This document shows positions 38,546-51,429 of a stretch of 64,000 bases of DNA, one piece after another. The DNA comes from Phyto melanocephala (taxonomy: Eukaryota; Arthropoda; Insecta; Diptera; Rhinophoridae). The notes below the pieces were generated by a model. The model saw only the letters and a list, made by a program, of their open reading frames with translations. It was not told the origin of the DNA and did no database searches. The DNA lies in NCBI GenBank assembly GCA_941918925.1, contig OW799233.1, positions 558,001 through 622,000 of the forward strand. Reading direction: 5' to 3'. A program made the position numbers and the translations under genes. Numbering within the stretch: position 1 is the stretch's first letter; each line of letters begins with the position of its first letter.

Positions 38546-39824
38546 CAAAGGGTGTAAACGAAAATTTTTTTACAAATTAAGATGCAAATATTGTGATGAG
38601 AATAAACTATGTAAAAAAAGTTCTGTTACTTTTAAAACTTTATGATTTGTTAGCAATAAACTAAGCATCATCCATTTAGTTTTTGATAATCGATTATGGC
38701 GTCAACAGCAAAATTACAAAATCAGAGAAAAAACATTGTGGACACTTTTTTGGTTAACCCTAATGCCTCTTTTGCAGCTACAGCAAGGTTAACAGGAAGG
38801 TCCTGAGCGACTGCAAGGAATGTCATAAACCGGTTCAGGGAGACCCAATCCACTGAAAGAAAATGCGGATCTGGCCGAACTTCCGGTTTTGTTAATAATA
38901 AAATGGCGTTAAAAGTGAAGAATGCGCTAGTGTCTAAACCAAACGTGTCAACTCGGGATTTGGCAAAAAAAGTTTAACGTTACTGATATGTATGTTCAAA
39001 AAGTAAAGAAAAAATTTAAGCTAAGATCACACAAAGTAATAAAAGTACCAAACAGAAGTTCTGAAGTTGATCAAAGGGCAAAAAAACGAGCAAGAAAACT
39101 GCTGAAGACAGTTCTAAACAATTTTAAAGGCTGCATATTAATGGATGACGAAACGTATGTCAACGAGGATTTCAAACAAATTCCTGGATGTCAATACTAC
39201 ACTGCATTTATGAGAGGAGGTGTAAGGAAAATTTCTAAATATAAAAAGGTTGACAAATTTGCGAAAAAGTTCTTACTGTGGCAAGCAATTTGCAGCTGTG
39301 GTAAATTCACAAAGCCTTTTGTGTTACGTGGTACATTTAATAGACAAATTTACATAAAAGAGTTTTTACAAAAACGTTTGTTGTCATTGTATAAACTCCA
39401 TTCTACGCCCCTAATATTCTAACCTGATTTAGCAACAATTCATTATTCCAGCGAAACTATCGAATGGTTCAGAAAAAATAATGTACAATTTGTTGAAAAG
39501 GAGTGCAATCCACCAAATTCCCTGAACTTCGTCCAGTAGAAAAATGTTGGGCTCAAGTAAAAACAATACTTCGAAAAACATCAAAAGTAGCTAAAACTCA
39601 AAAAACATTATACTTCAGATGGAATAAGGTTAAAAAAATTGGTAGCAAAGGTGTCCAAAACCTTATCCTACGTACTAGACCGTTATCAAGAGTAAATTTT
39701 TTATTAATTTTAAAATATATGAAGTTATATTATTAATTTGAGGTATTATTTTTCTTATTATTAGTTTTGTATTAAAAGTTATTAGTAAATCAATTTGTAA
39801 AAAATTTTTCGTTTACACGCTTTA
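38546..39824 (+). mobile_element. Decayed Tc1/mariner-superfamily transposon, 1279 bp
   Basis: The left end CAAAGGGTGTAAACGAAAAT and the right end, read inward, TAAAGCGTGTAAACGAAAAA form an inverted repeat of about 30 bp that continues as TTTTTTACAAATT. TA flanks each end (38544-38545 and 39825-39826). The interior carries a broken transposase of the same family as the element at 20613-21912, but the terminal sequences differ completely. Confidence 0.88.
38696..39736 (+). pseudogene. Tc1/mariner transposase pseudogene
   Basis: The ATG at 38696 starts an HTH region that reaches a TGA stop at 38804. Reading resumes in the same frame and is shifted by one base within the A run near 38969. It is open from 38988 to 39419 (MDDETYV, LLWQAICSCG), hits TAA in place of the expected Trp just before PDLATIHYS, and is shifted again near 39518 before PELRPVEKCWA. 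All three catalytic acids remain recognisable, but two stops and two frameshifts inactivate the gene. Shared blocks with the 20768-21777 transposase (DDETYV..DF.Q.PG, WQAIC.CG, NPPN.PELRP.E) show one family. Confidence 0.88.
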
Positions 39825-39826
39825 TA

Positions 39827-42800
39827 TCAGATTGAGAATTTATTTATAACTACTTGTTACACGAAGAAACGGTTTAATGTACGTACGAGGACTAGTTTGA
39901 TTGACTGAAATGAAAACTTTGCGCCTTTATTTGTAATAAAATTAAAAACTTACCCAATACGGGTTTAAAAATATTTCATCACACATACTTATGTATTTAG
40001 TACATATCACATACACACATATACAGGTAAGAAAATTAAACTTAAGCACACACCGGGAAAACGTATATGGCAGAGAAATACAAAAGTGGTGAGGAGATGT
40101 TTGTATGTAGAGCAAATAATGTTATATTGATGCTGGTAACAAAACACTTCATTAAATCTATTAAAAAGACTCGTGATGTTGATGATGGAGGTGACACTAA
40201 AAACAAAATAAACAACATCTAAGAATTAATTTTATCATCATTAGTATCACATCACAAGATACAGTAACATATCATTTACCTTCATACTTTGAAATTTATC
40301 TGTGTATATGTGTGTGCATGTGTGTACGCATGTGTGTGTTAAAAGAAGTCACTTCACACCTCTTTATTTCACCTGTGCATACGTACATATGTACTTATAA
40401 GTATACTTTTGTACATACGGTACTGAAAGTAGTAAACTTTAGACAGAAATTGTAATGCTCCTTCAGTTTTAATTAAATTTCAACATCAAACGAAGCATGT
40501 TTCTGAACTGTAAAAGTTTTGCTACTCTCATTGACACCGTTTTTTTTTTGTTTTTCTCAAATCTTAATTTGTGTCATTAAATTAATTAATGAGTATGAAA
40601 ATTTTAATTCAAATTAACTGAAGCTTAAGCGGACATCCATGATCTTATTACGGTGTGATTTATTAGTCTGAAATGTGTTTTTTTTATTTCACATGTACTT
40701 GTGAAGTGGTGCTTCTGTTAATTTATTTATGTTTTGTTATTTGTTCGCATCAGGAAATAGCTTTAACCAAAAATTCAAAATATTTGCAAATTTCTATGAA
40801 CTTCCTTTCAATTCAACATTACACTTCCGTTTCCTTATTACAGTTGTTCCTTTGCAGGTATGACCATTGCACAAGTCTCGTTACCTTGATTCTTGTATGC
40901 TTTTATCCACGATTATGATACGCTTAAACAAGTAAAATCTTGCATTTAATTTCTATTAAAAAAATATTGTTTAAACTAAAGTTTCATGAACTTGAACAAT
41001 AAAGTTTATAAAGTCGATTATTGCCACGTACATAATTTTTATTTATTATGACAGATATACGAAAAACAATTGGCGAATTCACCCCTTGTGTCATATTGTC
41101 ATCATATAATTTTAACAAAGTTAAAAAATTTTACCAAAAATAATCCAACACTTTTTACTTATCTCAACATTTTTGAGAATTTATGACCTTGTGACAATAA
41201 CTACAACACTTAGGACTTCTTGTCAATACAGAAATTAATTTTTATAGCCTGTACTTTGACTGTGCTAAGTTACAACAAATAACTGCCGCAAAATATAATT
41301 TTATATTAAAAAGAAGATGAAAACAGATTAAAGTTAAAGTATATCCTGCACTACTTACGTTTCCGATATTCGACAGTAGTAAGTGAGTTTTAGCAAATTT
41401 TTTTTATACTTCAACAGGCGTATAGAAAATGCCAGAAAGTAGGTGTGAACTTGGATCTTTAACCAACCATGTAATTTTTATATCGGTTATCTCAGTCAGA
41501 ATGCACTTTTTTATTTTAAAATAAAAACAAGTACTTTCTGAAATAGTTACGATTTTTTATTTGATTGTAAATAAAACAAGTTTCGATTAAGTGTGAAATT
41601 AAATATTCGTCAAGTGGCCACTTTAATGGCAGCCATTGCTTTTTTCATAAAACCTTAAATGAGATTTTCGCAGACTGTAGCTGTAACTCACCGATGATGC
41701 ATTGGTTCTTAGACTAGAGCTGAGGAATTGTTCTCGGTTCAATGGTGTAAATGCGAAAATTCACAAAACGGAAAAGAAAAAATTGCAAAGCCTTAAGTCG
41801 CATGGTTTTGGTGGTCAATTGTCATCAGAATTTCTTGAAATAATTTGTTTTGGAAAACATTTTAATTTAAGATTTAAAATTTCGCCGGCGCTCCATTAAA
41901 TTTTTTTTAAGATTTTGTCACACCCAGAAAAAATTTTCAGCTTCGCCAATTACTTTCATTCATTCAGAGCTTTTCTAAGATCAGTTTCCCTTTGCTCGAC
42001 TTTTTATGTGTCTAATATTTAATGAAATACTATATTCTCGATAAATCCTGTCAAAAAATTACAAATTTAATCAAAGCTGATTCGAAGCATTTTACTTCAC
42101 GAAATATTTATATAAAATAGATCATTTGCAGCAGTTTGGTTTAGGCTTTTAATTCCTATACGGATTAAACAATTTTGTTTTTCATTATACTCAAGGCAAC
42201 ATTTCTGAATATATTTGTTTAGTTCAACACTAAGTCTTCATTGGTTATAAATTTCTACAACAAAAACCGTCTTAACCTCATTAATGTCAACTTTAAAACG
42301 AGTTTGCTGTTACAGTGAATATTTTAATATTGCCTCTGCTTCTGCTTGTATTAGAATGAATTTTGTAAAAGTCTAAAACTGAGAACGAACAACATCTAAA
42401 ACACTCAAGAATAGATTAAAATTAAATAAAGATTAATGAATAATCTTTTGAAAATCCTACCAACTAAACCAACTAATTTAACCGTAACCGTTGTTTACAC
42501 GCACATAAATATGTATGTATTAGTTGCGGTTGTGTTTTTTGGGGGACGTTGCTACTATTATCTGGCAATATGTTTGCAAACAAAAATGAAAAATGTCATG
42601 TCAAGCATGTATCATATTTCGTTGTAGTTGTCATCTTTGCCACTAGTTTTTATTATTACACATACAAACAATTTATGATTTTTTATTGTGTTCATTCACA
42701 CAATACATATGTACGTAAGTATGTACAAATCATTAGGGAGGCCATTAAATGTACGAGTGTTTTTTTGATGGGTTTTGCACGGATTATTCAATTCGGTACA

Positions 42801-43457
42801 TTTGCTAAACAAAAACAGTTTAAACTTCTAACTAAAAAAAATTATTTCTAAGGCCTTTTAAGTAAAAAACGAGCAGTGTTGTTTCAAAGCCTAAATCTAC
42901 CTTTAATGCCCTTCAAACAGCTCAGAAAAATAATTCCCTAACCAATACAAATGTAGACTGTTATTGAAGGATAACGAATAATTTAGTTGCATATGAATGC
43001 TATTTGACGTCAAAGAAATAGTGAGTTTCATCTGCACCGATGTTCGCAGTTTGAGGCTTAATTACATAAAATTCCATACAATATTTCTGACGCAAATTAC
43101 CACTTTTGAGCTGCTATACTGATACGAGTAGTTAGTCATAATCAGCTGTCAAAGCAAAACAAAATAAAAACAAAAATAGTTTAAACTCTAATTAAAAATA
43201 GAGGGAAAAATTCGTAAGGCGAATCGTGATGTTCAAAAGGTCATTGGCAACATAGAAAACTGTGAAAAAAATAAAATTATGGTGTTGAAAAACAAACTCG
43301 TAGCTTGATACAATATTTACGCGTATCACCAACAAACAATAAGAACTGATAAGCAAATCATGAGCGTGTCGTAAGAACAGGAAAATTAGCATTAGTAATT
43401 CAAAGAGAAACTTTAGTAATGGAGGGCATCATGAATATATTCTTTTACTGAAGGTTC
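39827..43457. other. AT-rich non-coding stretch
   Basis: No gene supported. There are short GT-rich tracts near 40305-40340. Short frames (for example 40673-40918 and 42549-42851) lack recognisable features. Confidence 0.55.
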
Positions 43458-43470
43458 TTGGATTTGGTTA

Positions 43471-44574
43471 TATATTTAAGCCTTTATTCATAATTAATAT
43501 TAATCACTACAAAGAAATAAAAAAGTAATGATAAAATAATTATACGAAAGTTCATTTTGTTGAACATAGGGCGTCAACGAATTCTTTCCATCTATTGCGA
43601 TTTTCGGCCAGTGCTTTGGCTTGGTTCTATGTTATGTTGACTATTTCACATTCACATTGAGTAGTTCGTTGCCGACCGACTCGGCGTTGACCTTGGGGAT
43701 TCCAGTCTAGGGCAGATCTAGCAATATCATCTCTTTGTCTCCGAAGTATATGGCCTATCCAGGACCATTTACGTTTGCAAATTTCTGCTGCTACTGGTTG
43801 ACAGTTGGATAGCGTGAGTAGTTGCTCGTTTGTTACCCAGTTGGGCCAAAATATTCCAAGAATTATCTTTAGACAACGGTTAACAAACGCTTGAAGTTTT
43901 CTTATTTGTTGTTGTGAAGTACCCCAAGTGGTACAGCCATACAATAATATTGACATAACACTGCATTGAAATATACGGATTTTAGTTTTTCTAGAAATAT
44001 TTTTTGATCTCCATACTTTAAATAGACTATGAAATGCAACTCTAGCTTTATTAATTCTATTATTGATGTCATTTTCTGAGCCACCATCGCTTGTAAGAAT
44101 ACTTCCGAGGTAGCAGAAGGACTCAACATCTTCGATATTTTCACCATTCAATTTTAAGGGAGTATTTAAAGTGTTACCGATCCTTAGCAGTTTTGTCTTT
44201 TTGACATTGATTCTTAAACCAACCGCACTTGCATTTTGTGTGAGAACTTTGAGTTTGTCTTCTATATCAGAAAAACGGTGTGCCATTAAACACAAATCAT
44301 CGGCATAGTCAATATCATTAAGGAATTCGTTTAAGTTCCATCGGATCCCACGCGGTGAATCTAAATTGGTCTTTTGCATGACACAATCTAGGAGAATTAG
44401 AAATAGAGTTGGTGATAAGACACAGCCTTGCGTAACACCACGGTTTGTTTGGAAAGGTTGGCTATCCTGACCGTTAAAACGCACAACGCAAGTTGAGTCA
44501 TTGTAAAGTTCCTTAATAAGATTGATTATCTTTTCAGGAATACCCTTAAGAGCCAATGCATTCCATAGAGCGTT
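43471..44574 (-). mobile_element. RTE-like LINE, 5'-truncated, with 13-bp target duplication
   Basis: This is the 3' 1.1 kb of a non-LTR retrotransposon on the minus strand. The 13 bases TTGGATTTGGTTA stand at both borders (43458-43470 and 44575-44587), an exact target-site duplication. The element starts inside the reverse-transcriptase coding region, as expected from incomplete reverse transcription, and has a short A/T-rich 3' UTR. The duplication shows a single insertion that has since changed little. Confidence 0.88.
43552..44574 (-). pseudogene. LINE reverse transcriptase, 3' part with one in-frame stop
   Basis: Reverse transcriptase used for target-primed integration. The minus-strand frame runs from the truncation point: ALWNALALKGIPEK, NRGVTQGCVLSPTLF, then the YADD catalytic box (DIDYADDLCLM). 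The thumb and C-terminal parts follow (SFCYLGSILTSDGG, LLYGCTTWG, FWPNWVTNEQLL, WIGHILRR, ALDWNPQGQRRVGRQRTT). A TAG at 43627-43629 interrupts the frame, and the same frame then continues for 24 codons (NRWKEFVDALCSTK) to TGA at 43552. The sequence features point to the RTE group. The endonuclease and the RT N-terminus are missing. Confidence 0.88.
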
Positions 44575-44587
44575 TTGGATTTGGTTA

Positions 44588-47500
44588 AAATTTTTTTATT
44601 TTTCAACTAAATAAGTTATGTAATCATTCAGTCGGATTTGACCAACAATCCAAAGTGCCCTCCTAATTTACGTACGTATGTATGAATGTATGTACATACT
44701 TGTGTACTTCATTCATATTGTATTTATATGTATAATCGTAGAATGTTTGCAGTAAATTGTGTATATTTTTGTCTGACTGTTTATGGGACTTTTTGTCTTC
44801 TGTTGCTGCTTCTTGTTGTAATCATTTTATGAACTGTCTAGAAAGTATATGACACGCGACATTTAACATCATAAGAAGAACAAAAAAATCAAATAAAACC
44901 AAGTGTTCTTATAAACGAACTTTTTGCCTTCTTTTTTTACAATTCTCAGAATGTCTGTTAGACTGATTGTTTGTCTATCTCTCACAGTATGTCAGCATGA
45001 ACACAGTACGGTAGTCAGTCTATCTCAGCATAAAAATAAAGATTGAATGACAGTTGCTATGAGTTTTTATTGTACTTGATATCAGGAAGGAAAAAAAGGA
45101 TACCAAATACACATACAGTCACACACACAAAACTTGTACTTTTATGCAACTTCATATTTATGATTATGATTAACTATTACTCTCCCTCTCTCTCTCTCTC
45201 TCTCTATAGGAGTAGCAAATCAATTCCAGAATTGTTTATTTTATTATGATGAAACAATCTTTACAAAATCTCTATACGATATCTGAGCTTTAAAAGGTGT
45301 AAACTTAAGTTGAAGATGTTACACTACATTTCATTCATTGAGTTTCTTTTTCTTTTTTCATTTTTTTTTCTTCTTGGATGCTATTTGGTACCCTATTTTG
45401 ATGTTCAGAACGTACACTTTTATTGCTACGGTTTTTTATAACATTTTTTGTTTTTGTTTTAGGATATAAAAGAAAAAGTTCTTAAGCCTGCTGCATGCAT
45501 TTAACTTTATAATCCTTTTTCGAAACTTTACTTTTACAGGAAAAAATAAAAATACAAGAAGGAAAATTGCAAAAAAAAGTTTTAAAATATCTTACGACCG
45601 CATGCGCACCATAAATTTAATGTCCTTCTGCCCAAAGGCGATAAACTTTTTTAAAACGAATATTTGCACACACATGTATACAAAAAATGAACATAAAATA
45701 CTTGGGTTAACTACTTTAAGGGACCCAAACATTCAAACTTAAACACATGTACTCCAAGTCCTATATGCAGGGGGGACAAATAAAAAAAAAAGTTTCAACA
45801 CAAAAAACTAATAAACTCATGAATGTTGTAGTAGAATAAGACAGCTAGAAACAACTTTCACTTAGCCCAGCATTTACCTTTACGTTGTTAACTCAAACAT
45901 AAGTACATACATTTACAAACACACAAACCTACACTACATACATACATCCCAAATGTCAAGAATCATATTTCTCAACGTACACGTCTCCCGGTAATCTATC
46001 ATTTTTTCGCTTTAACCATAAATTCAGCAAAAGCTGGTTTTAGTATTCTTTATAGCTGTCTGTTTTTGTAGCATGGAAAATGGCATGTAGCTGAAATTGG
46101 CTTTAAAACTTCTCATCATATTGTGACAACGAAAACAAAACGTAAACTCATCCCAAGTTTATGACTTTAAATTTATACATCTTTTAAGATAACTTTTGCG
46201 TAATTACAGTGCTATTCTAGGTCAAGTGATAATCTTTTGCTTTTGGTGATAAGAACTTGAAATAATAGAAATAAAAGTACGTTCGTGTAGTAGAATTTCC
46301 ATGAAGAGAAAATTAAAGAAAAAATTATTTTATACTTTTAAAGTCTCGAACAGAAATTTGTGGTGTAATCGTTACTAGTTGCAGTTATTTATTAACTGAT
46401 TGGCATGATTTTTCTACGAATTGAAAGTATCAATTTAATGACTATTAATGTTTCGAAGGTTGGATATCACTAAAAAAAAACGTTGGACTTGCAGATTGGT
46501 GTAAAATTTCTTTTATCCCATACGTATGAATATAAAATAAAAGTAAGTAGGTATGTATGTACACAAAGAAACATTTTTCAATTGCCATTTAGTTTTTTAT
46601 TTTTCACTCAGACAGAACTCACAGTCGTTTATTGGACTAGCCCCTGTCATATTAATGGTGCCTAATAAATCACTTTTTGACATCCAACGCTATGTGATAG
46701 GTGGCTCATACTCCCAAATTTTTAGACGAGCAAAGTATGCGAATAAATATAAATAATTTTCTTTTGCAAAAATACTACTACGAAAAATCCTCTGACGGGT
46801 CAATAAGTTCTACATATGTGGACATGGAACTTTTTGCATATGAAACCAATATGATGGTTATTCAATGATTTCTTTATTTCGTTTGATTGTTTAAGAATTT
46901 GTGAAAGAAGACAAAGAAAATCAGAACAACGAAACAAGTCCAACCTTCAATTTTATTGATATCAATTTCTAATGAAATTTTTTTAATCACTCCCTTCAAC
47001 ATTCAAAGAGGAGACAGCTAAAAGACAACAAACAAACATAAAATAGACAAAGAAAACTAAATGATGTCGAAAAACTAAATAAAGTGCTACTTGCAGTGCT
47101 CAACAGTGTGTGTGTGAGGGTGTGTGCGTGTGTTAGTTTAGTAGTTTTTTTTTTTTAGAGAGAATAGTAACAGACAAAAGCAATCAAAGTGTCAATGTCA
47201 TATATTAGTCGTTAACACAGTAGTCTGCAACCTTTCTCCCTCTCGCTAAAATCTCTTATTCAAATTCTAGTTCAAGATTTTCTTTAAACTTAATTTAATA
47301 GTATTTCTCTTTACTTCGTTAGAATATTGTTGTCTTAAAATATTTTCATATTCATCGAAGGAATTTTATTCTACTGAAATGTTTACTTAACACCAAACAC
47401 CATAAGCACCATCTAATAGCAATACTAAACTACTGCTCGTAATATAGTAACTCACCTTTGTTAACAGCTCCCGTAGGTCTTAGAAAATTCGTAAAAAAAA

Positions 47501-48428
47501 CATGAAAATGGAAATGGAAATGACAAAGCAAATATTATACAAAGTTTATTTGTTTAAGATAAACATAAAACTTTATACCCGTATCAGCAAAAAAATATTT
47601 ACAAAATTAAAAAAACAAAAAACAAAATGAAACACAACAAAAAAAAGTTTAATCTTCTTTTGAGGCTATTTCTTGATCGGAAAACTTTGTTTCTACTTTT
47701 ATGATTGCAATTTCCATGTTGGTCTACTACTAACTGCCACTACATAAATATTGTGTTTTTTGTAAACAATTTAATGGAATGTTCTTACTGTTGAGCCATA
47801 TAAATAATGGCAATCATGAACCATGATCCATGAACATATTATCGTATATGGTCTAATATACTTAACATTTCTTAAATAAAAGTTAACAACACTCAGTAGC
47901 CTCTGTAAAAGCAATAGTCATGAATACAGAATCACATGTTGCTAACAAAAAAACAAAATGTACTTGAATCTTAATGTGAAGACTTTAAATATTTTTTTTT
48001 TTTTTGTTATTTTGTTATCTTTTTGTAGAAAAATTTAAGTTTTATTACGACCGTAATATTGTCAAGGAGCCAATGCATTCTTATAAGCAACAAATCAACT
48101 CACCATCCAACTTTATTTCAGGAAAGCCGTAACATTGCAATGAAACCCAAAATTAATGTAGTTTTACCTAATAAACTGTTATATACAATCATATTTGTAC
48201 AATCGTACTTTATCCCACTGTAAAATAAGCACGTTTTAAAAAAAAGAAAATCAGCATTTTAACTGGAATCTATGCTAAATTCTAGATAGAACTCCAGCAT
48301 TGCAAATTTGATTTCAGTTTGATGAGTAATCATCTCTCGACAACACTTTCAGCAGTCATTTTTTTATTCTTAATTTTAAACTTTAAGAATATGTTTGACT
48401 CAAACTTGTACAATATAGTTCATATATA
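44588..48428. other. AT-rich non-coding stretch
   Basis: No gene supported. It holds a (TC)n tract (about 45184-45206), a GT-rich patch near 47107-47132 and many poly-T runs. Confidence 0.55.
45184..45206. repeat. (TC)n microsatellite
   Basis: About ten TC units, followed by ATAG. Confidence 0.85.
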
Positions 48429-48790
48429 GGGTGGTCCAGTCAAAATGCACGACGATATTTTGTCATAATGATAGAAGCAAAACATAGGCCACATGCTCGC
48501 CATGGCTGCGGTGGCATACTTCTATCCGATGGTCCACATTTTCAAAGACTATCTTAATGTTCAATTTTTGGATATGACGACAAGTCGTGATTGAGGGATC
48601 AATCATTGAGGTCGTCATACCATCACGAACAACAGCAATATTTTGCACTTGGCGAGCATGCACAGATATTTTCACATCTCCTACAGACCCGGTTTGATGA
48701 AATGTGTGCAATTTGCACAGTTCTCCCGATTGTGGACACATTTCGTTGTATATGCTGTCCAAAGAAACTGCGAAGTGCATGAAATTAATT
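48429..48790 (-). mobile_element. Mariner-like element remnant with internal deletion
   Basis: The plus-strand border GGGTGGTCCAGTCAAAATGC at 48429 follows TA and looks like a transposon end. The interior reads as transposase on the minus strand. The opposite end could not be found near 48800-48950, so the element is probably truncated there. Confidence 0.6.
48463..48780 (-). pseudogene. Mariner-like transposase, HTH joined to C-terminal tail
   Basis: One 105-codon minus-strand frame. HQTGSVGDV and QNIAVVRDGMTTSMIDPSIT match the linker and second HTH of the mariner-like transposases that have KF..TGSV.D and EN...VR.S...DP.S. A jump near residue 75 then leads to NVDHRIEVCHRSHGEHVAYV, which matches the tail pattern (C....GGH.ED.I). 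The whole catalytic DDE core between them is missing, so this is a non-catalytic deletion derivative. Confidence 0.6.
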
Positions 48791-51429
48791 TTGTATTTAA
48801 ACGCTCATTTTTGGCTTCACTTTTCATTTCCAATGTATTACTTATAAGACATTTTAGCACGAAAGTAATAAATCCTTTTTCGCTTTAATTTGTAAGTAGA
48901 ATATCTAGAAGAGTTCACTATATGTTTAAAAACAAATTGATTTTTAATTAAAGTAAAAATAAAGAAATATCTAAAAACAGCGTAAAATGTTTCAAACAAT
49001 TATGAAAATTTATTGGTAATATTGGTAAATCCAAAAATTTTTTTTCAATTTTAATTTAACAGAATTGCCAAAGTCTCTTCTCCAAAGAGAAAAGTATAAA
49101 AAGTATAGAAGAAGCAAATTCTCAAGAAATATTCAATATCAGAATAATAATTTTTTTTATCAATTTCTCTCACATTTTAAAAAATTTAGCAGGCTTTAGT
49201 AAAATGCGGTCAGAAATCCACAAAAGAAGAGGAAACAAAATTTGTACTCAAACAGTTTAGGCATGATTTTTTTTTCTTTTCTTTTCTCCTTATTAGGAAA
49301 TTATCACAGGCACAAAATTTTTTAAATTGATTCACATTTAAATTAGACAAAAGCCAATGTTGACAGCTTTGTCACTCTGTGAAGCAGCCCTGTGATAAAA
49401 GGCAATATTTCTGAATTCGTTTATCGAAAATGCCAAGTCCTCTGCTACAATCTACACTTTGGTTTATCAGTTTATCCTATATTAATTGACAACTTTTTTA
49501 TCTTTACGCCTCCGTGATAAGTACATCTCTTGAAATAGGTTGTATAATAAAGAATAAAAAAAGTTAATCTTATTGAAACAAAAAACAAATTCCAAATGTA
49601 ATAACAACGATAGTAATAAAAATAAATAACAAAAATTTTATTAACAATAAATCACAACATTAAAGCCTTCAATTATAATTCATATTTGTCTACAAATGTT
49701 AAGATCAAACATATTTACAAACATACAATAACTTTTGGCATCTGCGACTTAGTTGCCTCGTACAGGAAATGAACAAGTTTAATAAAAGCTATAAAAAATT
49801 AGTCGACAATAAAACAAGTAAATACAAATGATATTGTTCGACGACAATGTTAAAAAAAAACAAGTAGCAAAAATCATAAAATAAAAAAATCGAATTTCAC
49901 ACAACAAATGTCGCGAATTTTCAATCTTCTTTTTTGCAAATATCTAAATAAGGGGGTAATTTTTTGTTTGTTTGTCTTTTTTTTTGCGTTTTTTATCCTG
50001 TTCATAGATATTGATAATTTTTTTCTTCGTAGAAACGTACGTATCAACCCCGTAGTAATTTCAGCAGAACAATAAAACAAACAAGTTTGTACGTGATGTT
50101 AAAGCATTAGAAAGAAGTTCACGCAGACACATTTTATAATTCATTCATATTGTATTTATTTGTATTTGTATGTATGCTTGTATGTAGACACATGGCAAGT
50201 CGAGTCCGCCGTATCCTTTTTTTTTTGCATTTGTTTACTCCATGTGTCGCAAAAAACATTACATATGAATCACTGTTTCAATGTTTTCAAATGTTTTAAA
50301 AGTAATGGAAAAAGGAGTCAGTAGTCGTTGCAATGTAATGGAGTACAACAAGCTTATTTCAAAACAAATACACTTCCGTTGAGACAGACAGACAGGCAGA
50401 CAGACAGACAGATACACATTTGTACGAACAAATTCACATTCACAAATGCGAAATTACATAAATTTTTTTTTTTCTTTTGCATCTAACAATACAATAATCA
50501 TAACAAATGGAATAGAAATACTTAACAACGAGTACGAGCGGGTTGATTTGCCAATACATATTGGTAATAACGATGTTCGAATAATATTAAAAATAACGGT
50601 AAAAGTGAAAGTGAAAGTCAAACAACAACAAAATAATAACGATAACGTTAACTACGAAGCCATGTGTTATTATTTTCGCTACACAAACAATGTTTGACAA
50701 ATCAGTGATCGTAAATTGGATACTGCATAGAGGCCTTATTTTACTGTTTCAACTGAATCCATGCTTTTATATCTTAAACAGTCATTCTTCACCTTGTACG
50801 TCTTTGCTATTAGCCAATAAGAAAGTTTAACTCATTTAAACTCGGTCGTACATTCTACATCAATCAAGTTTAGTTAGTTAAGGTGATTGATTGGCTATTT
50901 ATTAGTGCTGGATATTATCACTTAAACATTATTACAAATTTAAATGGAGAATTTCTTTATGATAAATTTTATTGGTGGATTCTTGCTTCCATTGTCGTAG
51001 AAATGGCATCCTAGAATATAGAAATATATCTATGTGTCACTACTTATTTTGTATTCTATTACTCAATGCGTTACTCAATTACGTCAATGATGAAATTTAA
51101 AGTGAAATACGATAGTAGCTCTGTATAGAAGAAATGACAAATAATAATCTTGAGGATCAAAACCCGTTTTTTACAAAGAATCGTTTTGTATAATTTTTTT
51201 ATGAATTTTTTTAAGATTACGAAATAAATAATCATCTAAGACTCACAAACCTCCTTATTCTTATTCCTTATTTACTTTGGGTTACTTTATCGCTCACCAA
51301 ACATAAGACAAATTTATATATTTTATAAAAAAATACTTTTTTAATGTACCTAAAAACTATTTAATAAACTAAAAAATAATAAATAAAAACTAACTAATAA
51401 CGTTCAAACTGAATATTAAACACAGGGTG
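48791..51429. other. AT-rich non-coding stretch
   Basis: No gene supported. The frame at 50446-50697 (83 codons) is Asn/Ile/Lys/Val-rich with a short KVKVKVK run and no recognisable domain. Confidence 0.55.
50383..50413. repeat. (CAGA)n microsatellite
   Basis: GACAGACAGACAGGCAGACAGACAGACAGA. The unit resembles the mini-me array, but no mini-me core is next to it. Confidence 0.85.

Noticed and set aside
50383..50413. CAGA array as a further mini-me copy
   Set aside because: The conserved core and TA-rich end are absent, so it is a plain microsatellite.
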